NCBI GenBank assembly: GCA_949152475.1
Contig: OX424560.1
Coordinates: 16,369,106-16,433,105 of the forward strand
Reading direction: 5' to 3'
DNA: 64,000 nt
DNA from: Terebella lapidaria
Taxonomy: Eukaryota; Annelida; Polychaeta; Terebellida; Terebellidae
This document shows positions 1 through 12,800 of the stretch, piece after piece (the first letter of the stretch is position 1; each line of letters opens with the position of its first letter). Both the position numbers and the translations under genes were made by a program. Under the pieces are notes generated by a model that was given only the letters and a program-made list of their open reading frames with translations, ran no database searches and was not told the DNA's origin.

Positions 1-3000
1 TATATAGAAGGTTGCCTGGATATTAACGTTCACAATTTACGTGGATCCGTTGGATATCAAGATCACGCCAAGGATATCAAAATATATCTGCAAGAAATAT
101 AAATTGCACTCGCTGCATGGGAACAGGTGAAAAATGCAGTTTGCAAATAATTATGTGCTCCAAGGATAATGCTTTGGCTTGCCTTTCTTTGAAGAAGGTT
201 TTCCGTCTTTGCGCTTACAAAAGGAATACAAAACACAGCTAGAGGGAACGTGGAAAGATGCCAGCTTTCAAAATTTTTAAAGCCCTTGACGGGTAGTGGT
301 GCATTACCGATTGCTTGCTGACGTCGTCCGCGTCCGCTACAATTTAAATCGGTAAAGCGAGGCAAAAATTACCTACTTGTGAGCAAAGATTTGGAACATC
401 CAGGTACCATTTTCAACACCTACAATCCATTAGTGCACAGTGATTACAACCGTCTACATGCAGATGTACGGACAGAGTTGATATTTTTCCAACATCACAA
501 AAAATGTTTGTGAGATTCTTTGCTTGCGAAATGCAACTGAAGATCTATGTAGAAAAATTGTGATCTACTCGTATATAACGGTATAATTGCTTTAACTTGT
601 TTTAGTAGAGTAAATTGCTAAACTGAAAACACATGGTATGTACTGTATGAACATGTAAAATTTTTTCGCGCATGTCAATTCATTGGAAAAAAAGGCAACA
701 TCTCGCATTAATCTCACTGAAACCAGATGAATTTTTTCCCTGCCAACTATTTCCTTTAGAATGGATATCTTATTGATACGGGGTAGATAGGATATCTATC
801 AGAGATAGTGAGGATATTTGTTATGTTTGACAGCAGGGGTGTAGGGATATCTCACGGATAGGGATAGGGCATGTGTATAAAAGTCTACCGTTACCTGTAG
901 AGTTGAGGAAATGGGTGTGTTCACAAAACAGTTTGGTAGAAATCACCTGTCAACTGCCCGGTGCAAAGAAAACAGAGTGAACGATCAGTTCCAGATTGTG
1001 ATTTATGTGAAAAACAACATAATTACATGTAGATAAAGGTGCAATTCGGATTTATAACAAGAAGACATTAGAAAATTCTGTAATATATATAACCTAAATT
1101 TCAGCTGCGACATAATGCAAAAATCCAAATTTCATATCATTTAAACCTCTGCCAGCATATTACTTACTGCACAAGTTGCATTTCAATAATTACCAAACCA
1201 AACCCACTTTCCCTAGTTTTACCTGTATCTGTCATACTATGGACATTTGCCAACATCCCTGCAATATTTCATGTTATGATACTTGACCAGCATGATCAAC
1301 TTGGGTACACGTGTATTAGGAAGCCTATGGGCCCGAGTTACCATGGTTACATTACATTACAATGCTGGTCTATATATACTATATTCAAGCCTTTGGTTTG
1401 TATATATTCAAGCCTTTGGTTATGTACAGGTATATGTATAACATAGATCTGTAATGACACTGGCAGGAAAAGATATATTTCTCACATTTCAGTACATGTA
1501 TACTGAAACATGAGCCGCTTGCCTTTCAAAATAAGTATAAATGGGGAGGATACATGTAGTTTGATATATTTGTACAGACAAATTTAAAAGCCTTGGGGAA
1601 CGTAAAGTTTTATGTATGTGTGTCTTCACACAAGTGTATTGTATGAATTTAACTGGGGCAACATGATGTGCATATTAAATGAAGATAGATGGGTGTGCAG
1701 TGCTTTTTCCTTCACTGAATAAACACTGAAAGAAAAAGGGCAATATATTTAGAAAGTCAAAGACAGCTGTCCCTATTTCTCAGTTCAAACTACATGTAGT
1801 TTTCAGTGAAAACATATTGGAAAGAACGGAATTAATGGTAAGGGAATCATACGCTCATTTAGTTTGATCTGCTTCAAAAATACAGGGGCACCAAAAGGTA
1901 TACCTCAGAATGCAACTATAATCATTTTCAGTACTCGATACCCTGGAAAATGTCTTCTGAAAGACAGGTGTTTATAAATACCTGTAGTATATTGTATATT
2001 GTGACGATTAACTGATCAAAAGTTCACAGTGATCAATTTGTATAAATTGTCTTAATAGCACCTTGGTCAATACTTTCATTGGAGTGTAAGATAAATTTCT
2101 ATGAGAAACGAAAGCGATAAGGATCTATCTTGAAAATTCACAAATTAGAAAGTAAAATTAGTGTTAAGTGATTGGTTAGGAAGTCGGATGAAATCGAACT
2201 GTTAAAAAACTTTCAAGAAACCTAAATTGCCCTAAAGCTTGAAAAATACTGGGAAAATGTAAGCTCCAAATGAAAACACTCGAAAAGTCTTGAAATGAAA
2301 AGAAAATTACGACAGGCATAAATATGAATGCAAGGTAGCGACTAGCGAACGAAAACAAAAACACTTGAGCCAAAGTCCACAGAAGAAGGGCTCATCGTCT
2401 CTCCAGGAATTGTTGCGTATCAATGGCCGAGTTCTCCCCAATGGTAGCAGGAGTTCTTGTCTAGGTAAACAGCCGCTCTAAAATATAATGCCAGGTCCTG
2501 TTACCGAAGCGAAACGGCCTTGCAACACTGCAGAAATTGTCTGGAACGGCTGCGTTGAGTATCGTGGATAACAGATAAATACCAGATACATACGGGGATA
2601 ATGACGAGATTGTTGTGCGCATGGAGTTGCATCTGGCTGACATATCTTTGTACGTTCATTCCATCATTTGTCGCCGTTTTTTCCCCCCACAGGTTGCCTG
2701 TTTGTATATATACGCAGCCCTGCCGCAGTAGTGATATGCCCTGTAGTTCCCAGATTAACATTTACGTCCAATGAGATGTTCCAAGAACATTCACTGCGGA
2801 GAATGGTTTCTGTGAACAAGCAACTCAAGGGGTCACGAACAATTAGCCGTTTGCCAGTTGGAGTCGAAAGGCAAGACATTATGTTGAATTGGACCAATAT
2901 TGCTAGTGGATGAGCTGTGTTTATTCCGGAATATCCGAATTCCGCGAAGCCATAAAGTGCAAGCCATGGAGGAATTACCAATCAATTTGACGATGGTTAC

Positions 3001-3190
3001 CGTGGAGATGGAATGGCATCTCAAAAAGTTTTCTCATGAAGCATATTAAATTTTAAACCAGTTCTCACTGGTTTCCTCCTGGGTGGAAAAAAACATTACT
3101 TCCAAGGAAACTATGCAATAGAGACGTAAACAAACTATGCAAACTTCCGCAAGGGGAAGATTTCCGACCATTTATGATACCCGTGCAAGG
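1..3190. other. upstream flank or intron, no gene seen
   Basis: I see no exon with family similarity here on either strand. The stretch holds a duplicated 'ttcaagcctttggtt' near 1384-1421, a cluster of 'ggatatct' motifs at about 760-865 and scattered 'acatgta' motifs. If the phosphatase gene starts upstream of the window, this is intron between its FERM exons and the exon ending at 3894. If the ATG at 3295 is a true start, it is promoter and 5' flank. Confidence 0.4.
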
Positions 3191-3294
3191 GCTGAGTTTT
3201 GCCGCTCTTCCTAGTAAGTCACCCTACTAACACCAACAATGAACGTGCAGGGTTGATTTTTTACCCGCCAAGCGGACACTTCCTACATATAACA

Positions 3295-3894
3295 ATGGGT
3301 TCCACCCGACTGATAGAGGACACCGACGACGCCAAGCTTCTGAAGCAAGGTGCTAGCGACGTTTCCATCGTCCAATACAACTACGGCAAAGAGACGATCT
3401 TCGGGATTTTTGGAAAGCCTCAAGGCTCCGAGAATGACGGCCACGTGGACAAGATGGACCATGGGACTTCCAAGCGAGGTGGGACTTCGAGCTCGTTCAG
3501 TACTAGTGGGACTTCGTCTGTGAAACCTATCGGAGTACAGCAATGGCGTGAGAGGGTGTGCTTACCGGATATTGTTGTCACTAGTAGAGTGGAAAATACT
3601 AATAGTATAGACTCCCCTAGTCCAGGACTCGTCCAGTTGCAAAGCTTTGCGCGGAAGTTTGGACTGGGCAAAGGATCCCTCCAAAACGGGAATAAAATCG
3701 TTCGTAGTCATAGTAACAGTGTGTCATTGGCTGGCCTGAGGGGTAGCCAAGTCATGGCTAAACATGGTTACCGGGACAACGGTGGAGTATGCTCAGTGAC
3801 TACAACAAAGTTTGATACATCAAATGGATTTGTTCACGCTGATTTGTTTCTGATGACCAAGAAGAAGGGATTTGTTCATCGGCGAAGTTCTCTT
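3295..3894 (+). CDS. large exon upstream of the PDZ exons, serine-rich, unrecognised
   Basis: An open frame of 200 codons from the ATG ([15 protein letters not shown]) to a good donor (CTT|GTAAGT), ending in phase 0. The next coding exon of the phosphatase (15428) also starts in phase 0, so the two can be spliced in frame. The frame is open back to an in-frame TGA at 3193. There is also an acceptor-like 'gctcttcctag' just before 3214, so it could instead be an internal exon (about 3214-3894) of the FERM-PDZ linker. The product is polar and Ser/Thr/Gly-rich with no domain I recognise. Base composition is richer in G+C than the surrounding intron, which supports coding. It may be the first exon of a FERM-less isoform or a linker exon; I cannot decide which. 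Confidence 0.5.
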
Positions 3895-6800
3895 GTAAGT
3901 TCACTTGATATACAAACATGTATACTTCTCCACGTAATTTAACTTTTATTCTAGTGGCTCCAAGCTTCTGTTAACGTTGGTGTCAGTTTGCTAGTGGGTT
4001 TATACATGTCTTTACTTCCACCTTGCAGAATCAAGCAATCTTACTCGACATGCATTTGATCGTAATATCACGAAAGTTCCTATTTTCTTTGCAATGAAAA
4101 TTCCTGCTGTAACCAGCCGAGGCAGGTGGGCTCCTCCCTCACAGCTGCCAGACAACGTAATTTGTGCGGCTTGCTGTGGCTTGCTTGATGGTCAATACCT
4201 GTAGGTTCCTGTACGAGATTCGGAAACAAATATCACCTGCCTTCTTCAATGAGAGCGGGCGATCGCCCTTCCCGATTTATTGCTTTGTGGAACGCTGAGT
4301 GGCCATTCTTTATGCCGTGTTTACAACGTCCGTAATTAAATGTCGACCTACTTTGTGATGTACAGTAGCATAAAGCAACGTAAAACGCACAATAGCATAT
4401 CAGGCAAAGTAAAAGGCAGACCTGACCTGTGTTAGTGACTTGATACAAGAACAAAAATTTTTGCATGTTTCGTCCCAAAATAAATTCCTGAGTTCTCTCC
4501 CCCCCCCCCCCCACCTCACCCCCCCACCCATCACTATATTGATATTGAATATATTCATGAGAAATCAAACACCAGCAATGAGAACTATTTTTTAGTACTG
4601 TAACATCCATTTAGAAAAAAATACATGTACATGTACATTGTATTGCAAATCATCTGGTAGCCCTTCATTTATAGCAAACCGTTTCCTGTACTATGGACGA
4701 TTTAATACACATATAAATGAGTGATATATATTTATAATCATGACAATGAATTCATAGTTTTCGAGCAGGACATGAACATGATATACCTTTTTCGAGGGCC
4801 CAATATAGATTTCCCCGTTCTTCATCTAACATTAATAGCTTGAATAATGGTTATATTGTGTACTTGATTCTATGTGTCAATGACATTGCTTCAAACAACT
4901 TCCCAGGGGTGTTACGACAATCATGTGCATTACTTTTCTCGAATTTTTTTTTTTTTGCTCTATAAAAAATAGTTCCAGTCACTGAATTCCGTGTTTCACC
5001 TTTCTTGACCCATTGCCTGTCTGTGTGAACCAACTCCCAAGAAAAGACAAAAAATTCTCCAAACTCCAAAGAAAGATGATAATAATCAGGCTGCTGATAT
5101 ATTTGTGGCGGATAAAAATGTTGACAGATTCAGTAGTGATAAAGTTGTCGGTCCAGTGCCTTTCTTAAAGGCTTCTCCATGGCGTTTCGTGTCAGTTTAT
5201 CTCTATGCTCGTTTGATACAGTACTTGCTGCCCCCTCCATCTAAACATACATGTATAATACATGGGGGTTTTCAGTGCGAATACAATGAATTTGTACTTG
5301 TCTGCTCTATCATGTCTGTTGTGCTATATTCAAATGTTAAACATTTACAATAATTAAATATGAGCATGATGAGTTGGATCATAATATTTGCATCTGAATT
5401 GATCTTCGGCAGTGTTTATTTTCAATCAATCATTGGTCAAAATTTCCGATTGCGAACACATACATTCAGGTATGATTTGTCTAGTTTCGAGGTTCCAAAT
5501 TTCAGACTTGCATGTATTTTCCTTTCTGCAAAAAGATAAATCCATTTTCCTCGTGATTACAGCACATTTCTGAAATTGAGATTGCAAAATCTCAAATCAA
5601 AATTCGCAAAAATATGAAGTACAGTGGTCCCTGTAAGTAAAGCCCCTACCTTTTGCAAGGAAATTGTTGTCTTATCTTACAGGAAGTCTTATTTCACAGG
5701 TTCTGACATTTACATGTTAACTTGATCTTTGTGGAATACAAAAAAAACCTCACTGACAGGGAAGTCTTATTTCGGAGGCATCCTATCTTACAGAAACCAC
5801 TGTACACAAAATTATTATAACTTCCATTGATTAGGTGTTGCAGCCAATTAATCCAAACACTTAATAATACATGTGTGATCGTAATCGGATTTTCCAGTAA
5901 TATCCTTTTGCTTAGATTTCAAGATTTCTCCCTGCCGCAGTGAGTCACTGTGGTCTATTTCGCTAGCATCTATTGCCACATGTAATATGCATGGTAGATT
6001 TTTTTCAGGATTTACATGTAGTAGATTTGCCGCTTAGGGGAGCACGGGAATAAGAATTCGTTTGAAACGCAGTGGGAATATCGTACTTAGGCATCGCGGA
6101 TTAAAATTCGAGACTGTAGGCGGGCAGTTGTCATGACGTCAATTCCTCGGCCCAGATGCTCCGTCCACAACTCCCACTGCGGCCGAGTAGGTGAACTGTC
6201 CCTGTCCGATATGATTTCTTCCTCGCCTTGTTCCTTCTCTTTCCTTTGCTCGACCGTACGGACTTTACATATGATCATAGTCCGTTGTTCGTGATTATAT
6301 TCTGTCTGCGACATGTGGGACCAAACCACCCACGTTGCGCTCCCCAAGTCCCCAACCTACCCAGATTAATCTTTTCATTATAATAGTCATCCCACACTGC
6401 ACCATGCTATCTCTTCATCAATATTAATAGGAAAATACGTACATGGTTTCCATGCATGTGTCACCTGTTAACCTATTCATGTTCTTCCATTTGTAATATG
6501 CTACATGCTTATAATTGCTGGTGGTAAATTCAATATCATCAGGAGAAAGATAAGGTGCACATATGGACAAAAATGAACGTGGGAGGGGCAAGCACTTTGT
6601 CACATGTGCGTGAATGTGTAGTCAGTGCAATGCACGTCCAATACAGGGGGGAAAACTCGTGGGGGGGGGGGGGGGGATTTAAATTGACTGCCTATTTAAA
6701 CTAATACTATGGGGGTGGATTCCACCGTTGGTATATAGTGCCTTCCCCTTGAATTGTAATAGAGGCAGCCACTTGTAGCAGGTCCACTGTGTGTGGATGG

Positions 6801-9800
6801 CCGGCCATCGTATGTCCACGCAGCCTGCAGTGAATGAAATGCCATGGCAACATATGGCAGATAGTAGATGTAGTATAGTTGGAGTGGATATGTCCAAAGA
6901 TGAGAATCGTTTGGTATTGTGCACTCGCAGCAAAACTTCTAGGAAACGTGTCGGAATGAGCATTGAAGTTTGTGAGACCAGGTTACCACCGAAAATACTA
7001 CTGGAAATATGCTATCAACACGACTTGGACAAAGTACGATAATTAAGATAGTTTTGATATTTCTTTCGTTTTCAGTCGATGTAATCCAGATTGCGTCCAC
7101 TTTGGAAGAATGGAAAGCATAAGAGTGTATAACGGATAATAAATTCAAAATGTGGATCCATGTTTGTTTTCTGACAGATGAAATAGCCATGTTCGGAGAG
7201 AAATGTATATTATAATGTATGCGAAACCATATTATCTTATGAGTTCCTATCTGTATGGATACTGGTGACTATCATATTATCAGAACGTGGGTGTTCTGAT
7301 ATTTGATATTGTAGAATTTTAAATTGGGGTTAATCCAGTTTATTTTATCCAGTTATTAGTCCGAGAAACATACAAAACGCCGTGTCCAGTTCGTTGTTGT
7401 TTTATTGATAGTCCGACTTCGTTATTGATGGTGAAATTATAGTTAATACAGTACAAATATTGAGACACTGATCTTTTGTGTCCAGTCCCGATTGTGCCGC
7501 CAGCCGAACTGACGCTACAAAGATTTTTGGCGGCCGTTTCAGAAACAAAGAATTCGTGTGCCAGCCAATCAGATTATCGCGGGGACCAGTGAGATATGGA
7601 TCAGCCAATGATCACCTATTGTTTTAAATTCTGGAGTACTGAGTCGAACGCTTACAACAAATATGGACATGGAAATAAGTGTTACCATGGAAACATCGGG
7701 TGACTGGGGTCTGGCTGGTACTAGATAGTACCAGGCACAGCTCACACACAGAGATTAGAGTACTAGTAGTGAAATACATGCTATGGGGGGTGAGATACAA
7801 GTTGAAAACACTAGTAGATTCAAATATGTTTGTTTGACTGGCCCCGCGATATAAAACATTGATGGAATTGTTGTTTGGCACAATATAAAATTAATAAAGT
7901 ATTTTGTGACTGTTCACACATATAAATAGTGATTAAATAACATTGATAATCAATGTGTAAGTATTACATAATAAAGATACTAATAATAATTAGTATGTAA
8001 TTATCATATTACATAATAAAACAGCAATTAAAGTATGCAACTCTGATATATGCCCTCTGTTTTAAAACAAAATCTCCTGATTTTGAAGGATAGTATAATA
8101 GAAGGACCTGAACTCTTCATACTTGACTAATGCAAGACGAGAGAAATACATACACATAAAGTACAATTGGACTATACTGATATCAACATTTGTGAACTAG
8201 CAACGAACATGCTAATCCTAAGGTAATATACTACAAACTATATACTGGTACATTATGATAATACATTATGACAGTGACAATTATGTCAATGTTAGCGACT
8301 CATAGGTCAAGCTCAATAATCATGTTGGACAATGATATAGCCATATTATATATTCAGGCCTAGGTTGCATGTATACTGCATGCTTCTTTGGAGCATTGTA
8401 CATGTACAACATATATGATCAACTTACAAATGTGAGTAGTTGAAATTATACAATAGTAATTGAAAATACACAGTTCCCATGAGTATATTAATTACACACA
8501 TGACACATACATCAATATAATGCATTTAACTTAATTGTATGCTTGTGATGTATCCAAGTATAGACAAAATGGAATATACCCTAGGCTCTCTCTAAGAACA
8601 TACCCTGAACATCCATGAAATAACACAAACATGTGCAAGGGGTTGGATTTAATAATTATAACCGAAAGAGAAATTTGTTTGATCAGGCCTGAAGGTGATT
8701 TTGAATATTCTCCCAAGACACATAAATTGTATAACTCTGGGTGAGAGAGGCATAATAACAAAGAGAGTGGGTTGAGGGCGGGTGGGATTGATCATAGTGC
8801 ACTTTGTATCGCTCCCTGAGTATGTTGTCTAAGACTTGTATGTTGATAAGTTGTGATATGTGTAATGTCATGGTTGGACTGTTATTTTCAGTGGTGTATA
8901 CAATTCATGGAAGGTGGTAAGGTGAAACTTTATTTCAAATTCGATGTACATTTATTGACATGTTGCAAACATTAGCTAGAAAGCTATATACTGATATACA
9001 ATATACACATAAATCCGTTTCAAATGTTACTTTCCAGTCGTTCATGCTGGTGATGTTGAAGCAGCCTTTTTCCTGGCTTTGCCGGATTGAGTTTTGTTGA
9101 TGTGAAATTCTCGGATCTTGTCTTCTGGGACCATGTCCTCAGTCAGCCACTGTTTGAACTTATGGTTGGTCCATTTTACGTAGTACCATTTTCTACCTTT
9201 GTATTTCTGACATTTGCTGATGGACTCAACTGTTCTGTTGTTATCTAATTCTGTCTTTTCTGTTTCAGGTGTACCGGCAGATGTAGTTGGTTTCTGGCTG
9301 CTGACTGGTTGTGGCTGGTCATCCGATGATTTGTCTAGTGGATCATCTGTGGCTTCTGTGTCGTCCACTGTTGGCGTGTCATCCGTTTCGTTACTTGGGA
9401 TGGTGCGGATGGATGTCGGGATGTATGACTTAAGTCTCTGCGCATTTACTCTGGATGGGAATGTTCGGTGGCTCTCACAATCACGAAGCTCATATGTGTG
9501 GTTGTCGCCAACGTCGGTGATGTAATATGGACCTAGGTGTTTTGGCTGCAGCTTAGGATTGAGGCCGACAGTGCGTGTTGTGTTGCTGAGCCAAACACGG
9601 TCGCCGAGTTTGAATTTTGGCTCCACTGCCTTCTTGTCGTGGTATCTTTTGTTTTGTTGTTGAGCATCTTGAATATTCTTTTTGGCGAGTTCATGTGTAA
9701 CCTTGAATTCTTCGGCCAGGTCTTCTAGGTGGCGGAAGGTGTCCGGTGGTGTTGGATCCTTCGGAAGAAGCATTGTATCTATCGGCATCCGCATTTCTTC

Positions 9801-12800
9801 TCCTAAGAGTAGTTTGAAAGGGCTGAACATTGTGCTATTGATGTTAGGTGTAGCTCGCCATGCGGCCATGACTGACGGGAGTAAATCTGGCCAGTTGGTC
9901 TGGTTTTTGTTGGAGAACATTCTCAATGTTTGCGCCAGAGGTGACATCCGACGTTCCACTGTTGCATTTGTTTGTGGATGCCAACTTGTTGTCTTGAATT
10001 TGTGGATTTTGAACAGTTTACAGACTTCTGTGACGTTCTTTGATAAGAAATTGGTCCCTCTATCGCTCAAGATGGAGTACGGCGCTCCCCAGCGGCAAAT
10101 AATGTCTCTGTACAGAATTTTGGCTATTTCCTCGCCTTTTAGCGTTTTGACTGGAAAGGCCTCTGGCCATTTCGAGAATGCATCAACTACTAAAAGAATG
10201 TATTTGTAGCCATTAACTGCAGGGAGTGGTCCAAACAGGTCTATGTGGACTCGCTTGAAGATGCCATCACATGGGAGTGGTTTTAGAGGTGCTTTTCTGT
10301 GACTGTGTTTGTCGTCTTTATTTTGTTGACATTCTTGGCAAGATATGACGTATTGCTTGATATCGTTGTACATTCTGGTCCAGTAATACTTCAGACGTAT
10401 CAGGTGGTACGTGCGGTCGAATCCTTGATGACCTGCAAGAAGTGAATCATGATAACTGAGCATGATTTCATGCTTTAGATTCTGTGGGATGACGAGCTGC
10501 TTCACTATTCTGTTCGCTCGCAGACCTTTGCCACGAGGTGCGTACAGGTGATACAGAAGTTTGTCATCATCGACCACATAGTCTTGACTCTCAGCTATGA
10601 GTTTTCTTGTCTGTGCATCATCAATGTCATCTGGTAGAGTTTGTTTCTCCAAGTAGTTGATGATGGGTGTCAGTGCTGGATCGGCTCTCTGCATGTCAAC
10701 AATGTTGGGGACGTTGGAGTTCATGACTTGGGCCAAATGTTGAGCTGACTTCAGTTGAGTATATCTCATTTCAGCTTCAGTTTTCGACTCGTAGAGTGAG
10801 GGTGTTGGTTGATTTTCTGTTAACGACAGTGTGTTTATCTGCGCTGCTGCAATCCAAGTTGATGGTGCTGAGGTTGGGGCGGAGTATTCACGACGACTTA
10901 GTGCATCAGCGTTCTTGTGGAGTTTACCTTTCTTGTATACTACATTCATTCGATATTGCTGTAGAAACAGGGCCCACCGACTCAGGCGACCATTTGTCAT
11001 CTTGTTGTTCTGGATATATTGTAGCGCTGCATGATCGGTGACTGCTGTGAATGGTCTATCAGTGAGGTAGACGTGATAATGTCTAATACCTTCAATCATG
11101 GCTAGCCCCTCTAGTTCGGTTATACTCCAGCGACGTTCAGCTGGGCGCAGACCTCGTCCTCCATATTCGATCACAACTTCCTGGTTTTTCTCATTGCGCT
11201 GTCCAAGTATGTAGGATATAGCTGTACAGGAAGCGTCTGTGTATAGTATGAACTCTCTGTCGAACCTTGGAAAAGCTAAAATGGGGCTCGACATCAGCTT
11301 TTCCTTCAAGGTGTCAAATGCGTCTTTACAATGTGAGTCCCATACAAATTTGGCATTTTTCTGCAGTAGAGCATTCATTGGGCTACAGATCTTTGCGAAG
11401 TTGGCGATGAATTTCCTATAGTACTGACACAGTCCTAGGAAGCTCCGGGTTGCTGTAGGTGACTCCGGTGTTGGAAAGGTTTGTACTGCTTTCACCTTGT
11501 CAGGGTTGACTTCAACACCATTCTTGGAGAAGATGTGACCAAGAAACTTCACTCTGCTAGCCCCAAAGACACATTTTTGTGGTTTGAGGGTGAGATTGTT
11601 CTCTCTTAATTTGTTGAAGACCGCCTGGAGATGTTGGATGTGGGTCTTCACATCTTTCGAGAATAACAAAATGTCGTCGGCATATGTGAGTGCAAAAATG
11701 TAATTGAAATCACGTAAAATTTGAGACATTACTATGCCAAAACTGGCGGGTGAGTTGGACAAACCATATGGCGTACGCGTGAACTGGAACACGCCATGGT
11801 GTGTGATAAAAGCGGTTTTATGTTTGGTGGCTGGATCCAGTTTTGTTTGAAGAAAGGCTTGAGCCAAGTCCAGTGTTGAAAAGACTGTGGGCTGGCTCTT
11901 ACCTAATGCATCGATCACGTCTTCTTGCCTCGGTAAGGGGAAGTATATAGGCTTCACTAATTTGTTGAGACCTCTGTAGTCGATCACCAAGCGAAAGGAA
12001 CCGTCGGGCTTTTTAACCAGAATTACGGGTGATAACCAGTCGCTGGTACTTCTTTCTATGATGCCACACTTCATATGTTGTTCTACTTGACGCTCAATCT
12101 CTAGTTTCTGTTCAGGTGATGCTCTATAGAACCTGGACTTTACTGGTTTGCTGTCACCTGTGTCAATTTGATGTTCATAGCCTTCATAGCATCCTAGTTC
12201 TTCGAGCTTAGTGGCAAACACTTCCCGGTTTTTCCCAATCAGGTCAAGGATTAGATTTTGATCTTCTCTTGACAGGTCCTCGGAAACTTGTACCTTAAGC
12301 TCTCGAGCGGTTTGAACATGACTTTGTGTCTTCGCAGGTGTCACTGAAAATGCAGTGTTAGTATCAGACACTTTGGTCTGGTTGTTAATATCATCATGCT
12401 TACACATACTATATTCACATAGTCTGTTGAAGTATGTGGCATTGGCTGTACAACTTTGTGGTGGTAAGTATGCATCAGTGTTAACAAGGTTAACCTCTGT
12501 GTTGTTATCACATTGTGATGATTTCAGTGATGGTAGTTCAGGAATGTGTGCCAGTGATGTTTCAACATTGTCAACTGGTTTGTATGTACCTAGTATGGTA
12601 TTCTTTGGCACTATGACATCCGCTGGATATGGGTTCAAGAGCCGATAAGAACATCTGTTATTTTCAGGAGCAACAGCACATTTTGGACCGGCCAGGTTGT
12701 AGCGTTTAGTTAATGAAACTGCGGGCTCGACTAGACCAAATTCACTGGAAATTTGTTTAGTTTTGCCCCTTTTGGCTTGCACTCTGACTGGTAACAAGCA

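Noticed and set aside
876-883. Perfect TATA box TATAAAAG
   Set aside because: No transcript start or coding exon follows within a sensible distance, so a promoter cannot be supported.
3199-3294. Extended start of the large exon before the first ATG
   Set aside because: The frame would start at TTG; the first ATG is at 3295 and an acceptor-like AG lies inside the stretch.
6087-6347. Charged minus-strand frame in the phosphatase intron
   Set aside because: No splice sites in register, no similarity and no neighbours on that strand.
7402-7881. Small open frames in the LTR, repeated exactly at 14744-15223
   Set aside because: They are duplicated only because the LTR is duplicated; no family resemblance.
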